A stretch of 64,000 nucleotides of DNA from contig CP144777.1 of assembly GCA_036689265.1 (NCBI GenBank), forward strand, positions 1 through 64,000, given 5' to 3'. Below, in pieces: positions 7,078 through 16,022 of the stretch. This DNA is from Stammera capleta_AF (GTDB taxonomy: Bacteria; Pseudomonadota; Gammaproteobacteria; Enterobacterales; Enterobacteriaceae). A model generated the notes under the pieces. It did no database searches and had not been told where the DNA came from. It worked only from the letters and a program-made list of their open reading frames with translations. The position numbers were made by a program, and so were the translations under genes. The first letter of the stretch is position 1; the number at the start of each line of letters is the position of its first letter.

Positions 7078-9183
7078 TTGTTACAGCATACATTTTTTAA
7101 GTTTAAATATGGAAAAGATGAAGTAAAATTAGAAACAGGATTAATAGCACGTCAAGCTACATCTTCTGTTATAGCTAGTATGGGTGATACTATTGTATTA
7201 GTTACCGTTGTTTATGGTGATATATCAAATATAGATAGAAAATTTTTACCATTAAATGTTCATTATCAAGAAAAATTTTATTCTGTTGGTAGAATTCCAG
7301 GTGGGTTTTTTAAAAGAGAATATAGATTGAGTGATAATGAAATAATTATATCTAGATTAATTGATAGATCAATAAGACCGTTATTTAGAAAAAATATTTT
7401 TAATGATATACAAATAGTTGTAAATGTTATTTCTGTAGATCCAAAAATAAGTACTGAGGTTATATCTTTAATAGGTGTTTCTGCTGCATTGAATATATCT
7501 AATATTCCGTTTTATGGTCCTTTTGGTGTTTGTAGAATTGGTTATGTGAATAAAAGTTATTTTTTAAATCCTAATTTAGATGATATGTTATTGAGCAAAT
7601 TAAATTTAGTTATGACGGGAACTGAAAATAGTTTGTTAATGATTGATTGTTCTTCTGATAATTTATTAGAAAATGTAATTTTAGATGCTATATATTTTGG
7701 TTTTACTAGTTTTCAAAAATTAATTGATAATATTGAAATTTTTTCAGAAAAATTTTTCATTAAGAATAAATCAAGTATAAAATTAGATAATTTTAATATT
7801 GAGTTATCTTTAGAATTAAAAGATTATATAAAGATTTTTTGTAAAGATAAATTATTGAAATTATTTTTTGAAAAGGAGAAAAAGAAAAGATATTTTAAAA
7901 TAAAATCTTTAAAAGATGATTTATTGGTTGATTTAAAGGAAAAAAATAAAATTTATGAAGAATATTTAGTTATGGATATTTTTTCTGATTTAGAAAGAGA
8001 AATAATGATTGATAAATTAGTTGTAGATGGGATTAGATTAGATGGTAGAAAACAGTATGATATAAGAGATTTAGATATTAAAATTGGAATTTTACCTAAA
8101 AGAGTACATGGTTCAGCGCTTTTTACTAGAGGTGAAACTCAGGCATTGGTAGTAGTTACTTTAGGAACTTTTAGAGATGTTCAGAATTATGAGAATATTT
8201 TTTTAGGAGATTGTTTAGATAGATTTATTTTTCATTATAATTTTCCACCATATTCTGTTGGGGAAACGGGTAATATAGGTATACCTAAAAGAAGAGAGAT
8301 AGGTCATGGTTATTTGGCAAAAAAAGGTATTTTTCCTTTAATTCCTAATAATGATATTTTTCCTTATACAATACGTGTTGTTTCTGAGATAACTGAATCT
8401 AATGGTTCTTCTTCTATGGCTTCGGCTTGTGGTGCTTCTTTAGCTTTAATGGATGCTGGTGTTCCTATTAAATCTTCAGTTGCTGGTATTGCTATGGGTT
8501 TGGTTAAAAATGAAGAAAAAATAATAGTTTTATCTGATATAGTAGGTGATGAAGATAGATTAGGTGATATGGATTTTAAAGTTATTGGAACATCTAGTGG
8601 TATTACTGCATTGCAAATGGATATGAAAGTTACAGGTATTAATTTTGATGTAGTAGAATTTTCTTTAAATAAATCTAATGATTCTAGAATGTTCATTTTA
8701 AGTAAAATGAATTCTGTTATTTCTGTTCATAAAAATATGATATCTCCTTATGCTCCTAGAATGCATATTTTTAAGATAAATGTAGATCAAATTAAAAATG
8801 TTATTGGTAAGGGTGGTTCTGTAATAAAATCTCTTACAGATGATAATAATTGTTTAATTGAGGTTGATAATGATGGAACAATAAAAATTGTTTCTGTTAA
8901 TGAAAATAACATTATTAATGTTGTTAATCGTATAAAAGAAATAACTTCTAATGTAGAATTAGGTGAGGTATATAATGCTAAGATTGTAAAGATAGTTAGT
9001 TTTGGTTTGTTTGTTTCTTTTTTAGGGGGTAAAGAAGGTTTAGTTCATATTTCTCAGGTTTCTTCAAAAAGAATTAATAATATTTTTAATTTTTTTAAAT
9101 TAGGTCAATATGTTACTGTAAAAGTGTTAGATATAGATGATAATGGGAAAATAAAGTTAAGTATGAAACAAGTGTTTAAGTAA
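7078..9183 (+). CDS. pnp: Polyribonucleotide nucleotidyltransferase (PNPase)
   Basis: PNPase (701 residues) degrades RNA 3'-5' phosphorolytically and is a degradosome component. Both RNase PH domains are present, the second with FTRGETQALV, FHYNFPPYSVGETG, ITESNGSSSMASACG and GDEDRLGDMDFKV. The C-terminal KH motif (VIGKGGSVIKSL) and S1 domain (GKEGLVHISQ) are intact. Translation starts at TTG (7078) after AAAGGA, giving MLQHTFFKFKYG, which aligns with the E. coli N-terminus; no ATG fits. It lies in the rpsO-pnp-deaD order with nlpI lost. Confidence 0.97.
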   Translation: MLQHTFFKFKYGKDEVKLETGLIARQATSSVIASMGDTIVLVTVVYGDISNIDRKFLPLNVHYQEKFYSVGRIPGGFFKREYRLSDNEIIISRLIDRSIRPLFRKNIFNDIQIVVNVISVDPKISTEVISLIGVSAALNISNIPFYGPFGVCRIGYVNKSYFLNPNLDDMLLSKLNLVMTGTENSLLMIDCSSDNLLENVILDAIYFGFTSFQKLIDNIEIFSEKFFIKNKSSIKLDNFNIELSLELKDYIKIFCKDKLLKLFFEKEKKKRYFKIKSLKDDLLVDLKEKNKIYEEYLVMDIFSDLEREIMIDKLVVDGIRLDGRKQYDIRDLDIKIGILPKRVHGSALFTRGETQALVVVTLGTFRDVQNYENIFLGDCLDRFIFHYNFPPYSVGETGNIGIPKRREIGHGYLAKKGIFPLIPNNDIFPYTIRVVSEITESNGSSSMASACGASLALMDAGVPIKSSVAGIAMGLVKNEEKIIVLSDIVGDEDRLGDMDFKVIGTSSGITALQMDMKVTGINFDVVEFSLNKSNDSRMFILSKMNSVISVHKNMISPYAPRMHIFKINVDQIKNVIGKGGSVIKSLTDDNNCLIEVDNDGTIKIVSVNENNIINVVNRIKEITSNVELGEVYNAKIVKIVSFGLFVSFLGGKEGLVHISQVSSKRINNIFNFFKLGQYVTVKVLDIDDNGKIKLSMKQVFK

Positions 9184-9237
9184 TTTAAGTTTTTTAAAAA
9201 TTTTTTATTTTTATAATTTTAATTGGGTATTATTTAT

Positions 9238-10872
9238 ATGGTAGTTTCTGTTGTAAATAATTCATATAAATTTAGTGATTTTGGTTTGAAAAAAGAAATA
9301 TTACGTGTAATAGATGAAATTGGTTATGTTAAACCTACTATTATACAAATTAATTGTATTCCTTTTATTTTAAAAGGTTATGATGTTTTGGGAATAGCTA
9401 AAACTGGTAGTGGAAAAACAGCATCTTTTGTTTTGCCTATTTTGAATAGAATAAATATAAATGTTGATTGTTTTCAAATTTTAGTTTTAACTCCTACTAG
9501 AGAATTATCTGTTCAGATAACTAATTCTTTTAAGGTTTTTTCTAAATATATTTATGGAATTAAAGTTGTATCTATATATGGAGGTCAAAAATATAGTTCT
9601 CAGTTATTTTTATTAAAAAAAGGTTATCATATTATAGTTGCTACTCCTGGTAGATTGTTAGATTATATTAAACGTAATGTTATAAAGTTATCTTTTATTA
9701 ATACTTTAATTATAGATGAAGCTGATGAAATGTTACGTATGGGTTTTATAAAAGATGTAGAGAAAATTATTTATATGATTAAGAATAAATGTCAAATAGC
9801 TCTTTTTTCTGCCACTATGTCTAGTGTGATAAAAAAAATAGCTATGAAATTTATGAAAAATCCTAAAGAAATAAATGTTTTTGATAAAAATTATATTCCT
9901 TGTAATATAAAACAATATTATTGTTTGATTTTTAATATGTCAAAAATAAATGTTTTGTTAAGAATATTAGAAGTTGAATTGTTTACCGCTGTTATTATAT
10001 TTGTTCGTACAAAAAGTTATACAATGGAATTATCTTCTGTAATTGAAAGAAGAGGTTATTTAAGTTCTTCTTTGAATGGTGATATGAATCAATATTTAAG
10101 AGAAAATATAATTCGTAAATTTCGTAATGGTGATATTAAAATTTTAGTTGCTACTGATGTAGCATCTAGAGGTTTAGATATAAGAAATGTAGATTTGATA
10201 ATAAATTATGATTTACCTATGGATGTTGAATCTTATATACATAGAGTAGGTAGAACTGGTCGTGCAGGTGATGTTGGTAAGACAATATTATTATTAGAAA
10301 ATAGAGATAAAAGATTTTTATATTCTATTGAAAAATTTACTAATTCTAAAATAAGTAATTTTGATGTACCTAGTGATTTATTGTTAGAAAAAAGTCGTTT
10401 GATAAAGTTAGGTAAATTAATTATTTCAAATTTTAATGATAAAAATGTATCTTTTGTTAAAGATTTAAAAAAAATGTTGTTTAATTTGGTTGAATTTACA
10501 AATTTAAGTAATGATGAAATAGTTATTTCTTTGCTTAATATTGTTTATAAGAAATATTTTGGTTTTATTTCTAATAATTTTGTTAAAAAATTTAATAATA
10601 ATAAAAGGTTTGAAAATAAAGTTATAGATGTTTATAAAGTTGGTATAGGTAGATTATATAGTTTAGGTTTAGATAAAATAAAATTAATTATTGTTAATTA
10701 TCTGAAAATTAATTTAAGAGATTTATTATATTTTAAATTATATAGTAATTATTCTATCTTTAAAATATATTCTTATAAAGTTAATAAAAAATATATAAAT
10801 GTAAATAATTTTTTTTATTTAAATAAGAAAATATTGTTTAAGAAAATATTTTTTAAAAAAGTTAAAAATTAA
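9238..10872 (+). CDS. deaD: DEAD-box RNA helicase DeaD/CsdA
   Basis: This 544-residue helicase helps large-subunit assembly and mRNA decay in the cold. It has the Q-motif region, GIAKTGSGKTASF (motif I), PTRELS, TPGRLLD, DEADEMLRMGF, SATMSS, a helicase-C domain with ATDVASRGLD, and HRVGRTGRAG. A DbpA-like RNA-binding segment begins near residue 460. The Arg/Gly-rich E. coli tail is absent, replaced by a Lys/Phe/Asn-rich end. The ATG at 9238 is preferred to the in-frame TTG at 9223 because it starts the family region directly. Confidence 0.93.
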   Translation: MVVSVVNNSYKFSDFGLKKEILRVIDEIGYVKPTIIQINCIPFILKGYDVLGIAKTGSGKTASFVLPILNRININVDCFQILVLTPTRELSVQITNSFKVFSKYIYGIKVVSIYGGQKYSSQLFLLKKGYHIIVATPGRLLDYIKRNVIKLSFINTLIIDEADEMLRMGFIKDVEKIIYMIKNKCQIALFSATMSSVIKKIAMKFMKNPKEINVFDKNYIPCNIKQYYCLIFNMSKINVLLRILEVELFTAVIIFVRTKSYTMELSSVIERRGYLSSSLNGDMNQYLRENIIRKFRNGDIKILVATDVASRGLDIRNVDLIINYDLPMDVESYIHRVGRTGRAGDVGKTILLLENRDKRFLYSIEKFTNSKISNFDVPSDLLLEKSRLIKLGKLIISNFNDKNVSFVKDLKKMLFNLVEFTNLSNDEIVISLLNIVYKKYFGFISNNFVKKFNNNKRFENKVIDVYKVGIGRLYSLGLDKIKLIIVNYLKINLRDLLYFKLYSNYSIFKIYSYKVNKKYINVNNFFYLNKKILFKKIFFKKVKN

Positions 10873-10876
10873 ATTA

Positions 10877-10949
10877 TAGGTGATAATGGATTTGAACCAT
10901 TTGCCTTCTCCTTGTAAAAGAGATGCTCTACCTATTGAGCTAATCACCT
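10877..10949 (-). tRNA. valT: tRNA-Val (TAC)
   Basis: A complete 73-nt cloverleaf has acceptor AGGTGAT/ATCACCT, D arm TAGCTCAATAGGTAGAGC, anticodon loop TTTACAA (anticodon TAC) and T arm ATGGTTCAAATCCAT. It closely matches E. coli tRNA-Val(UAC). No CCA is encoded. It lies just downstream of tmRNA on the same strand. Confidence 0.95.
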
Positions 10950-10972
10950 TTTTAAATTGTTATTTTATTTAT

Positions 10973-11326
10973 TGGAGTTGGCGGGATTCGAACCCGCGTC
11001 CATAATAACTTATTTTTTTGATATTACATGTTTATTTTATTCTTTTTTTATTAATTAATTTAGAATAAACAAGAATTTTAATTAAAGTAGTCTATATAAA
11101 ATTCATATTCTAAATATAGACGATTTAGAATATTATCTCTTTTTTTATGACGTTTATATATATTTTGTAGAGATCAAATTATAAAAAACGAACTTTAAAG
11201 CAACTTTAAGCTGCTAAAGCATAATTATTATTCTTTGCATTTAAAAATACGGTTTTTAACGCGGCCAACCGTTTCCTCGACATGCACATTAAAATTTGTA
11301 TATTATGTCAAATCCAAAACAACCCC
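10973..11326 (-). ncRNA. ssrA: Transfer-messenger RNA (tmRNA)
   Basis: This 354-nt RNA rescues stalled ribosomes with SmpB. The 5' GGGGTTG pairs with the 3' CAACTCC to form the tRNA-like acceptor stem, and the T arm CGGGTTCGAATCCCG is conserved. Conserved segments GTGCATGTCGAGG and GGTTGGCC match E. coli. The tag reading frame (11206-11238) begins at GCA and encodes AKNNNYALAA then TAA; E. coli has ANDENYALAA. The gene follows smpB, as in E. coli. The 3' CCA is not encoded. Confidence 0.96.
11206..11238 (-). other. tmRNA proteolysis-tag reading frame
   Basis: Resume codon GCA is followed by codons for K N N N Y A L A A and TAA. The terminal YALAA degron is conserved, while the middle residues differ from the E. 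coli NDEN segment and have no acidic residue. Confidence 0.93.
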
Positions 11327-11340
11327 TTATAATTTTATAT

Positions 11341-11369
11341 ATTATATATATATTTTTTTTTTAAGTCAA
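11341..11369 (-). promoter_or_regulatory. Sigma-70 promoter for ssrA, overlapping the smpB 3' end
   Basis: On the minus strand, TTGACT (11369-11364), a 17-bp spacer and TATAAT (11346-11341) sit about 15 bp before the mature tmRNA 5' end. The -35 hexamer coincides with the last two sense codons of smpB. It is close to full consensus at ideal spacing. Confidence 0.72.
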
Positions 11370-11822
11370 TTTTTGTTTTAGGTATTTTATTTTTTTTATT
11401 TTCCATTTTTTTTCTTTTATTTCTTTTCTTTTTTCGTATTTTTTTTTTCCTTTACATAGAGCTAGTATTATTTTATACCATTTGTTTTTTATAATTATTG
11501 ACATTATTAATAGTGTATATCCTTTTATATTTGATTTTTTGTATAGATAATTTATTTCTTTTTTTTTTAGTAGTATTTTTATTTTTCTATTTTTTTTTAA
11601 TTTATTAATATTGTTTTTTATGTTGAATTTTATGTTTGTTATGTATATTTCTTTTTTATTTTTTATTTTTATGTAACTGTTTTTTATGTTTATTTTTTTG
11701 AATTTTATTAATTTAACTTCCCATCCTTTTAGGATCATTCCGGCAGTATATTTTTTTTTTATTTTAAAATTAAATTCTATTTTTTTATTGTGTAAAATTA
11801 TATTTTTTCCATTTTTTTTCAT
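11361..11822 (-). CDS. smpB: SsrA-binding protein SmpB
   Basis: SmpB (153 residues; E. coli 160) binds the tRNA-like domain of tmRNA and places it in stalled ribosomes. Conserved features are AGMILKGWEVKLIK near residue 27, INIKNSYIKIK, LKKKEINYLY, a GYTLLIMSIIIKNKWYKIILALCKGKKKYEKR core and the Lys-rich tail. It lies directly upstream of ssrA on the same strand, and the ssrA promoter is embedded in its end. The protein is extremely Lys/Ile-rich, but motif spacing is intact. Confidence 0.92.
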   Translation of the reverse strand: MKKNGKNIILHNKKIEFNFKIKKKYTAGMILKGWEVKLIKFKKINIKNSYIKIKNKKEIYITNIKFNIKNNINKLKKNRKIKILLKKKEINYLYKKSNIKGYTLLIMSIIIKNKWYKIILALCKGKKKYEKRKEIKEKKWKIKKIKYLKQKLT

Positions 11823-11901
11823 ATTTTATTGTTTTTTTTTTTATTTTTTTGTTTAAATATTTGTAAAATGTTTTTTGTATGATTTTCCTAAATATTTTTT
11901 T

Positions 11902-11930
11902 TTGTTAAAATGTATGATAATGAATATTAT
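11902..11930 (+). promoter_or_regulatory. Putative promoter for grpE
   Basis: TTGTTA (11902-11907), a 17-bp spacer and TATTAT (11925-11930) lie about 90 bp before the grpE GTG start, in the divergent space between smpB and grpE. It is a good spacing match, but the DNA is AT-rich. Confidence 0.42.
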
Positions 11931-12019
11931 ACATAAATATTAAATATATATTTAAAATTATGTAATTATGTTTTTATAGGTTTTTATTTGGTTTTTTATT
12001 AATTTATTGGGAGATATTT

Positions 12020-12676
12020 GTGATTGATAATAAAGTTGTAGATGATTTATTAGATAAAAAAGATGTTGTTGATAATAATAATGATTATGTTGATTTTAAT
12101 ATTAAATGTGAAAATTGTGATGATTTGAATTTAAAGAAAGATATAGATATTAAAAAAGAATTTGATAAATTAAAAAAAGATTTAAAAGTTAAAGATCAAA
12201 TTATATTTGATTTAGAAAAAAAAATATTAAATTTAGATAAAAATTTAATAGATGTTACTTTACGTTATAAAGCAGAAATAGATAATATTCGTAAAAGGAA
12301 TAAAAATGATATAGATAAAATTTATAAATATTCTATTGAAAAATTTGCCGTTGATTTGTTACCTATTATTGATAATTTAAATAATGCACTTAAAATAATA
12401 GATAAAAAAGATTATACATATGAAGGTATAAACTTAACTTTGAAAAATTTTTTATTTGTTATGAAAAAATTTGGTATAGATGTTGTAAATAAAGTTGATG
12501 TTATATTTGATCCTAATTATCATCAGGCTATGTCTATTTTAGAATTTAGTGATAAAAATAATATTAAAAAAGATAATATGGTTATTGAAATATTGTTGGA
12601 TGGTTATACTATTAATGGTAGATTATTAAGGCCAGCTATGGTAAAAGTTTCAAAATATGTATGTGTTGGTAATTAA
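12020..12676 (+). CDS. grpE: Nucleotide exchange factor GrpE
   Basis: GrpE (218 residues) releases ADP from DnaK. The N-terminal third is charged coiled coil, followed by the conserved block RYKAEIDNIRKRNKNDIDKIYKYSIEKFAVDLLPIIDNL and the beta domain VDVIFDPNYHQAMSI and DGYTINGRLLRPAMVKVSK. The start is GTG at 12020, preceded by GGGAGA (12009-12014), a good SD. It lies divergent from smpB, an arrangement also seen near smpB-grpE in E. coli. dnaK and dnaJ are not in this window. Confidence 0.94.
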   Translation: MIDNKVVDDLLDKKDVVDNNNDYVDFNIKCENCDDLNLKKDIDIKKEFDKLKKDLKVKDQIIFDLEKKILNLDKNLIDVTLRYKAEIDNIRKRNKNDIDKIYKYSIEKFAVDLLPIIDNLNNALKIIDKKDYTYEGINLTLKNFLFVMKKFGIDVVNKVDVIFDPNYHQAMSILEFSDKNNIKKDNMVIEILLDGYTINGRLLRPAMVKVSKYVCVGN

Positions 12677-12735
12677 TTATTTGTTTGTAATTTTTTAATT
12701 AGTTTGATAAGATTATTAATTAAATGATAATGAAT

Positions 12736-12807
12736 GGCCCTTTAGCTCAGAGGTAGAGCAGACGACTCATAATCGTTTGGTCATTGGTTCGAATCCATTA
12801 AGGGCCA
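12736..12807 (+). tRNA. ileX: tRNA-Ile2 (CAT, lysidine-dependent)
   Basis: A 72-nt cloverleaf has acceptor GGCCCTT/AAGGGCC and anticodon CAT in loop CTCATAA. Its body matches E. coli tRNA-Ile2 (ileX: same acceptor type, GACTCATAATCG anticodon arm and TTGGTC variable region) much better than elongator or initiator tRNA-Met. It is therefore expected to read AUA after TilS makes lysidine at C34. The D loop is one base shorter than in E. coli. No CCA beyond the stem. Confidence 0.85.
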
Positions 12808-12847
12808 TTTTTTTTTAATTAATATTTATTAAATGATAATTTTTTAT

Positions 12848-13537
12848 TTAATATAATAAATATTTTTTTTTAATATTTGTTTTCTCATCTAGTTCGTATA
12901 TTATTGGTATTCCAGTTGGAACATTTATATTAATTATATTTTCGTCTGATATTTTTTCTATATGTTTTATTAGTGCTCTTAATGAGTTTCCGTGTGCTAC
13001 TATAATAATATTTTTTTTATTTTTTATTTTTTTTATAATTTTTTTTTTCCAAAAAGGTATTACTCTATTGTATGTATCTAATAAACTTTCTCCTGTTGGT
13101 ATTTGTTTTGTTTTTAAGTTTTTATATTTATGTTCTTTTTTAATATGATTATTGTTTTCTATATTTATTTTTGGGGGTGATGTTTTAAAACTTCTTCTCC
13201 ATTCTAATACTTGTTTTTCTCCGTATTTTTTTGCTGTTTCTTCTTTATTTAAACCTTGTAGTAATCCGTAATGTCTTTCGTTTAATTTCCATGTTTTAAA
13301 AACGTTTATCCATTGTAAGTTTGTTATATTTAATATTTTCCATAATGTGTGGATTGATCTTTTTAATACAGATGTATATGCGTAATCAAATAGTATATTT
13401 TTTTTTTTTAATAGATTTCCAGCGTTTTCTGCTTCTTTTTTACCTTTTTTTGATAATTTTATATCTATCCATCCTGTAAATATATTTTTTTTATTCCATA
13501 AACTTTCACCGTGTCTAATTAAAATCATTTTTTTCAT
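12848..13537 (-). CDS. gpmA: 2,3-bisphosphoglycerate-dependent phosphoglycerate mutase
   Basis: This 229-residue enzyme interconverts 3- and 2-phosphoglycerate in glycolysis. The catalytic RHGES motif near residue 8 (LIRHGESLWN), KLNERHYGLLQGLNKEETAKKYGE near 88-110, the WRRSFKTSPP loop and the second histidine in VAHGNSLRALIKH are intact. The length is slightly below the E. coli 250. It is convergent with tRNA-Ile2 and codirectional with rbfA, 13 bp apart, so it may be cotranscribed with the infB block. Retained glycolysis fits with ptsHI. Confidence 0.95.
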   Translation of the reverse strand: MKKMILIRHGESLWNKKNIFTGWIDIKLSKKGKKEAENAGNLLKKKNILFDYAYTSVLKRSIHTLWKILNITNLQWINVFKTWKLNERHYGLLQGLNKEETAKKYGEKQVLEWRRSFKTSPPKINIENNNHIKKEHKYKNLKTKQIPTGESLLDTYNRVIPFWKKKIIKKIKNKKNIIIVAHGNSLRALIKHIEKISDENIININVPTGIPIIYELDEKTNIKKKYLLY

Positions 13538-13550
13538 GTATTTACTCTTA

Positions 13551-13922
13551 TTATAATATTTTGTTTGCTTTTTTTATTAAATTAGATATGTAATTTTCAT
13601 ATTTATGAAAATTATCGTATTTAAAATTTATTTTTGGTATATATTTTATATAAATATTTTTTTTTAATATATTTTTTATATAATTTTCTGATTTTTGTAG
13701 TATATAAATATTTTTATTAATTTCTTTTTCATTTATTTGATTTATAAAATTTATATATATATTAATTATTGAAAAATTTTTTGATAAATTTACATGTGAA
13801 ATATTGATTAAATTTTTATTTTTGAATATGTGATTAAATTTTTTTAATATTATTGTCATAATATTTTTTTTGATTTCTTTAGTTAGTTGTTCATGTTTTC
13901 TATTTTTTTTTATATTATTCAT
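13551..13922 (-). CDS. rbfA: 30S ribosome-binding factor A
   Basis: RbfA (123 residues; E. coli 133) assists 16S 5'-end maturation and cold-adapted 30S assembly. The KH-like fold is recognisable from LTKEIKKNIMTIILKK, HVNLSKNFSIINIYINFI and YIPKINFKYDN. Its start overlaps the infB stop by 8 bp, so translation is probably coupled. The E. coli downstream gene truB is missing. Confidence 0.87.
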   Translation of the reverse strand: MNNIKKNRKHEQLTKEIKKNIMTIILKKFNHIFKNKNLINISHVNLSKNFSIINIYINFINQINEKEINKNIYILQKSENYIKNILKKNIYIKYIPKINFKYDNFHKYENYISNLIKKANKIL

Positions 13923-15876
13923 TTTTTAGTGTTTCTATAATATCTCCTATATTTATTTTAGAATAATTTTTTATTTCTATACCACATTCTGTTCCTTTTT
14001 TTATTGAATCTACATTTTTTTTATATCTTCTTAATGATTTTATTTTTCCTTTGTAAATTATATCATTATTTCTTATTATCCTTATAGGATTTGTTTTTTT
14101 TATACTTCCTTCTAATACTATACATCCAGCTATTGAATTTAATTTTGATAATTTAAATATATTTTTTACTTTTGCTCTACCTATTATTTTTTTGTTATTG
14201 TTTTTTTTTATTTTTGATTCTATTATTTTTTTTATTTTTTTAATTAAGTCATATATTATTTTAAATTGGTATATTTTTATTTTATTTTTTAGGATATTTT
14301 TTTTAGTATGGTTATTTATTTTTGTATTAAAACCTATTATTATTGATTTTGATGTTTTAGATATTATTAAATCTGTTTTGTTTATTTCACCTATTTTTGA
14401 ATAAATTATATTAATTTTTGATTTTGCTTGTGGTAAATTTTTAATAGATTCTAGTATAGCTTCTATAGATCCGTGTGTATCTGTTTTTATTATTATGTTT
14501 ATTGTATTATTTGATGTATTTTTGTTCAATTCTTCAAATATTGTTTTTATGTTTTTTGTTTGTTTGTTTTTTTTTTGTTTGTTTATTGTTTTATTTTTTC
14601 TATATTTTGATATTTTTTTTGCTTTTTTTATGTTTTTTATAATGTTAAATTTTTCTCCTGGTTTTATATTTCCTTTTAAACCTAATATTTTTACTGGTGT
14701 TGATGTTGTTGCTGATGTTATTTTTTCTCCAATATCATTATATATTGTTTTTATTTTTCCATATTTGTATCCGCATAAAATTATATCTCCTATTTTTAGA
14801 GTTCCATTTTTAATTAGAATGTTTGTTATTAATCCTTTTTTTTTGTTTATTTTTGATTCTATTACAATACCTGATGCTGGATCTTTTGTGTTTGTTTTTA
14901 ATTCCATTATTTCAGATAATGTTATTATTGATTTTATTAATTTTTTTATTCCTAATCCTAATTTTGCTGAAATTTCTACAAATATATTTTCTCCTCCCCA
15001 TTCTTCTGGAATTATTCCATATTTATTTATATCTTTTTTTATGTTATCAATATTATTAATATATTCTTTTTTATCTATTTTATTTATTGCTATAATTATT
15101 GGTACGTTGTTTTTTTTTGCGTATTTTATTATTTCTTTGGTTTGTGGCATTATTCCATCATTTATTGATATTACTAGTACTATTATATCTGTTAATTTTA
15201 TTCCTTTTTTTCTCATATTAATGAATGATGAATGTCCTGGTGTGTCTAAAAATGTTATATTTTTTTTATTTTTTTTTATTGTATAGGTTTTTATATGTTG
15301 TGTTATTTTTCCGTGTTCGTTATTATTTATGTTTTTAGATTTTATATAATTTATTAGAGATGTTTTTCCGTGGTTTACGTGTCCCATAATAGTTACTACT
15401 GGTGTTTTTTTTTTATTAGGTTTATTTTTTGATATCAAAGATTTTTCTAGTAGTTTTAGTTTATTTTTTTTTGTTTTTAATCCTAGTGAATGTATTATTT
15501 TTTTGGATATTTTTATGTTTAATGTTTTTTTTGTATTTATGTTTTTGTCTATTGATTTAATAATTTTTATTATTTTATTTTTTTTTGTTGATGTTTTTTT
15601 TGATATTTCTGATATAGTATTTTTGTTTTTTAGGTTTATATAATTTTTTTTTTTATTTATTATTTTAATTTTTTTATTTTTTATTTGTTTGTTTGGTTTT
15701 TTGTATATATTTTTTTTATTTTTTATGTTTTTTTGTTTATTTATTTTTTTTTTTATGTATTTTTTGTTGTTTTTTGTTGTTTTATATTTTTTATTGTTTT
15801 TTTTAAAAAAAAATGTTTTTTTGTGTATTTTTTTATTAAATTTAAATTTATTTTTATTGTGTGTTTTTTTTTTCAT
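13915..15876 (-). CDS. infB: Translation initiation factor IF-2, shortened N-terminus
   Basis: IF-2 (653 residues; E. coli 890) delivers initiator tRNA to the 30S subunit as a GTPase. The G domain has GHVNHGKTS (G1, near residue 165), DTPGHSSFINMR (G3) and NKIDK (G4), followed by EF-Tu-like domain II, and the C-terminal domains end near GTECGIEIKNY. The N-terminal 100 residues are almost pure Lys/Asn/Thr linker instead of the E. coli N domain. The G1 aspartate of GHVDHGKT is Asn here. It lies between nusA and rbfA as in E. coli. Confidence 0.94.
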   Translation of the reverse strand: MKKKTHNKNKFKFNKKIHKKTFFFKKNNKKYKTTKNNKKYIKKKINKQKNIKNKKNIYKKPNKQIKNKKIKIINKKKNYINLKNKNTISEISKKTSTKKNKIIKIIKSIDKNINTKKTLNIKISKKIIHSLGLKTKKNKLKLLEKSLISKNKPNKKKTPVVTIMGHVNHGKTSLINYIKSKNINNNEHGKITQHIKTYTIKKNKKNITFLDTPGHSSFINMRKKGIKLTDIIVLVISINDGIMPQTKEIIKYAKKNNVPIIIAINKIDKKEYINNIDNIKKDINKYGIIPEEWGGENIFVEISAKLGLGIKKLIKSIITLSEIMELKTNTKDPASGIVIESKINKKKGLITNILIKNGTLKIGDIILCGYKYGKIKTIYNDIGEKITSATTSTPVKILGLKGNIKPGEKFNIIKNIKKAKKISKYRKNKTINKQKKNKQTKNIKTIFEELNKNTSNNTINIIIKTDTHGSIEAILESIKNLPQAKSKINIIYSKIGEINKTDLIISKTSKSIIIGFNTKINNHTKKNILKNKIKIYQFKIIYDLIKKIKKIIESKIKKNNNKKIIGRAKVKNIFKLSKLNSIAGCIVLEGSIKKTNPIRIIRNNDIIYKGKIKSLRRYKKNVDSIKKGTECGIEIKNYSKINIGDIIETLKNE

Positions 15877-16022
15877 ATTTTATTGAAGGTAAAGATTTAA
15901 TTTCTTTTAATATTTAAATATTTTAGTAATTTTTATTATATTTAAGATTTTGATAAATTAAAATTTTAAAAATAAAATTTTTATTTTTTATATTTTTTTT
16001 TGTTTATATAAATAATAAAAAA

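Noticed and set aside
12736..12807. Calling this CAT tRNA a tRNA-Met
   Set aside because: The acceptor, anticodon arm and variable region match tRNA-Ile2 (ileX) rather than elongator or initiator Met.
14495..15286. 263-codon plus-strand frame opposite infB, plus similar Phe/Ile-rich frames opposite ftsH and nusA
   Set aside because: They are antisense shadows of Lys/Asn-rich genes; AT-rich composition gives long hydrophobic-looking frames by chance.
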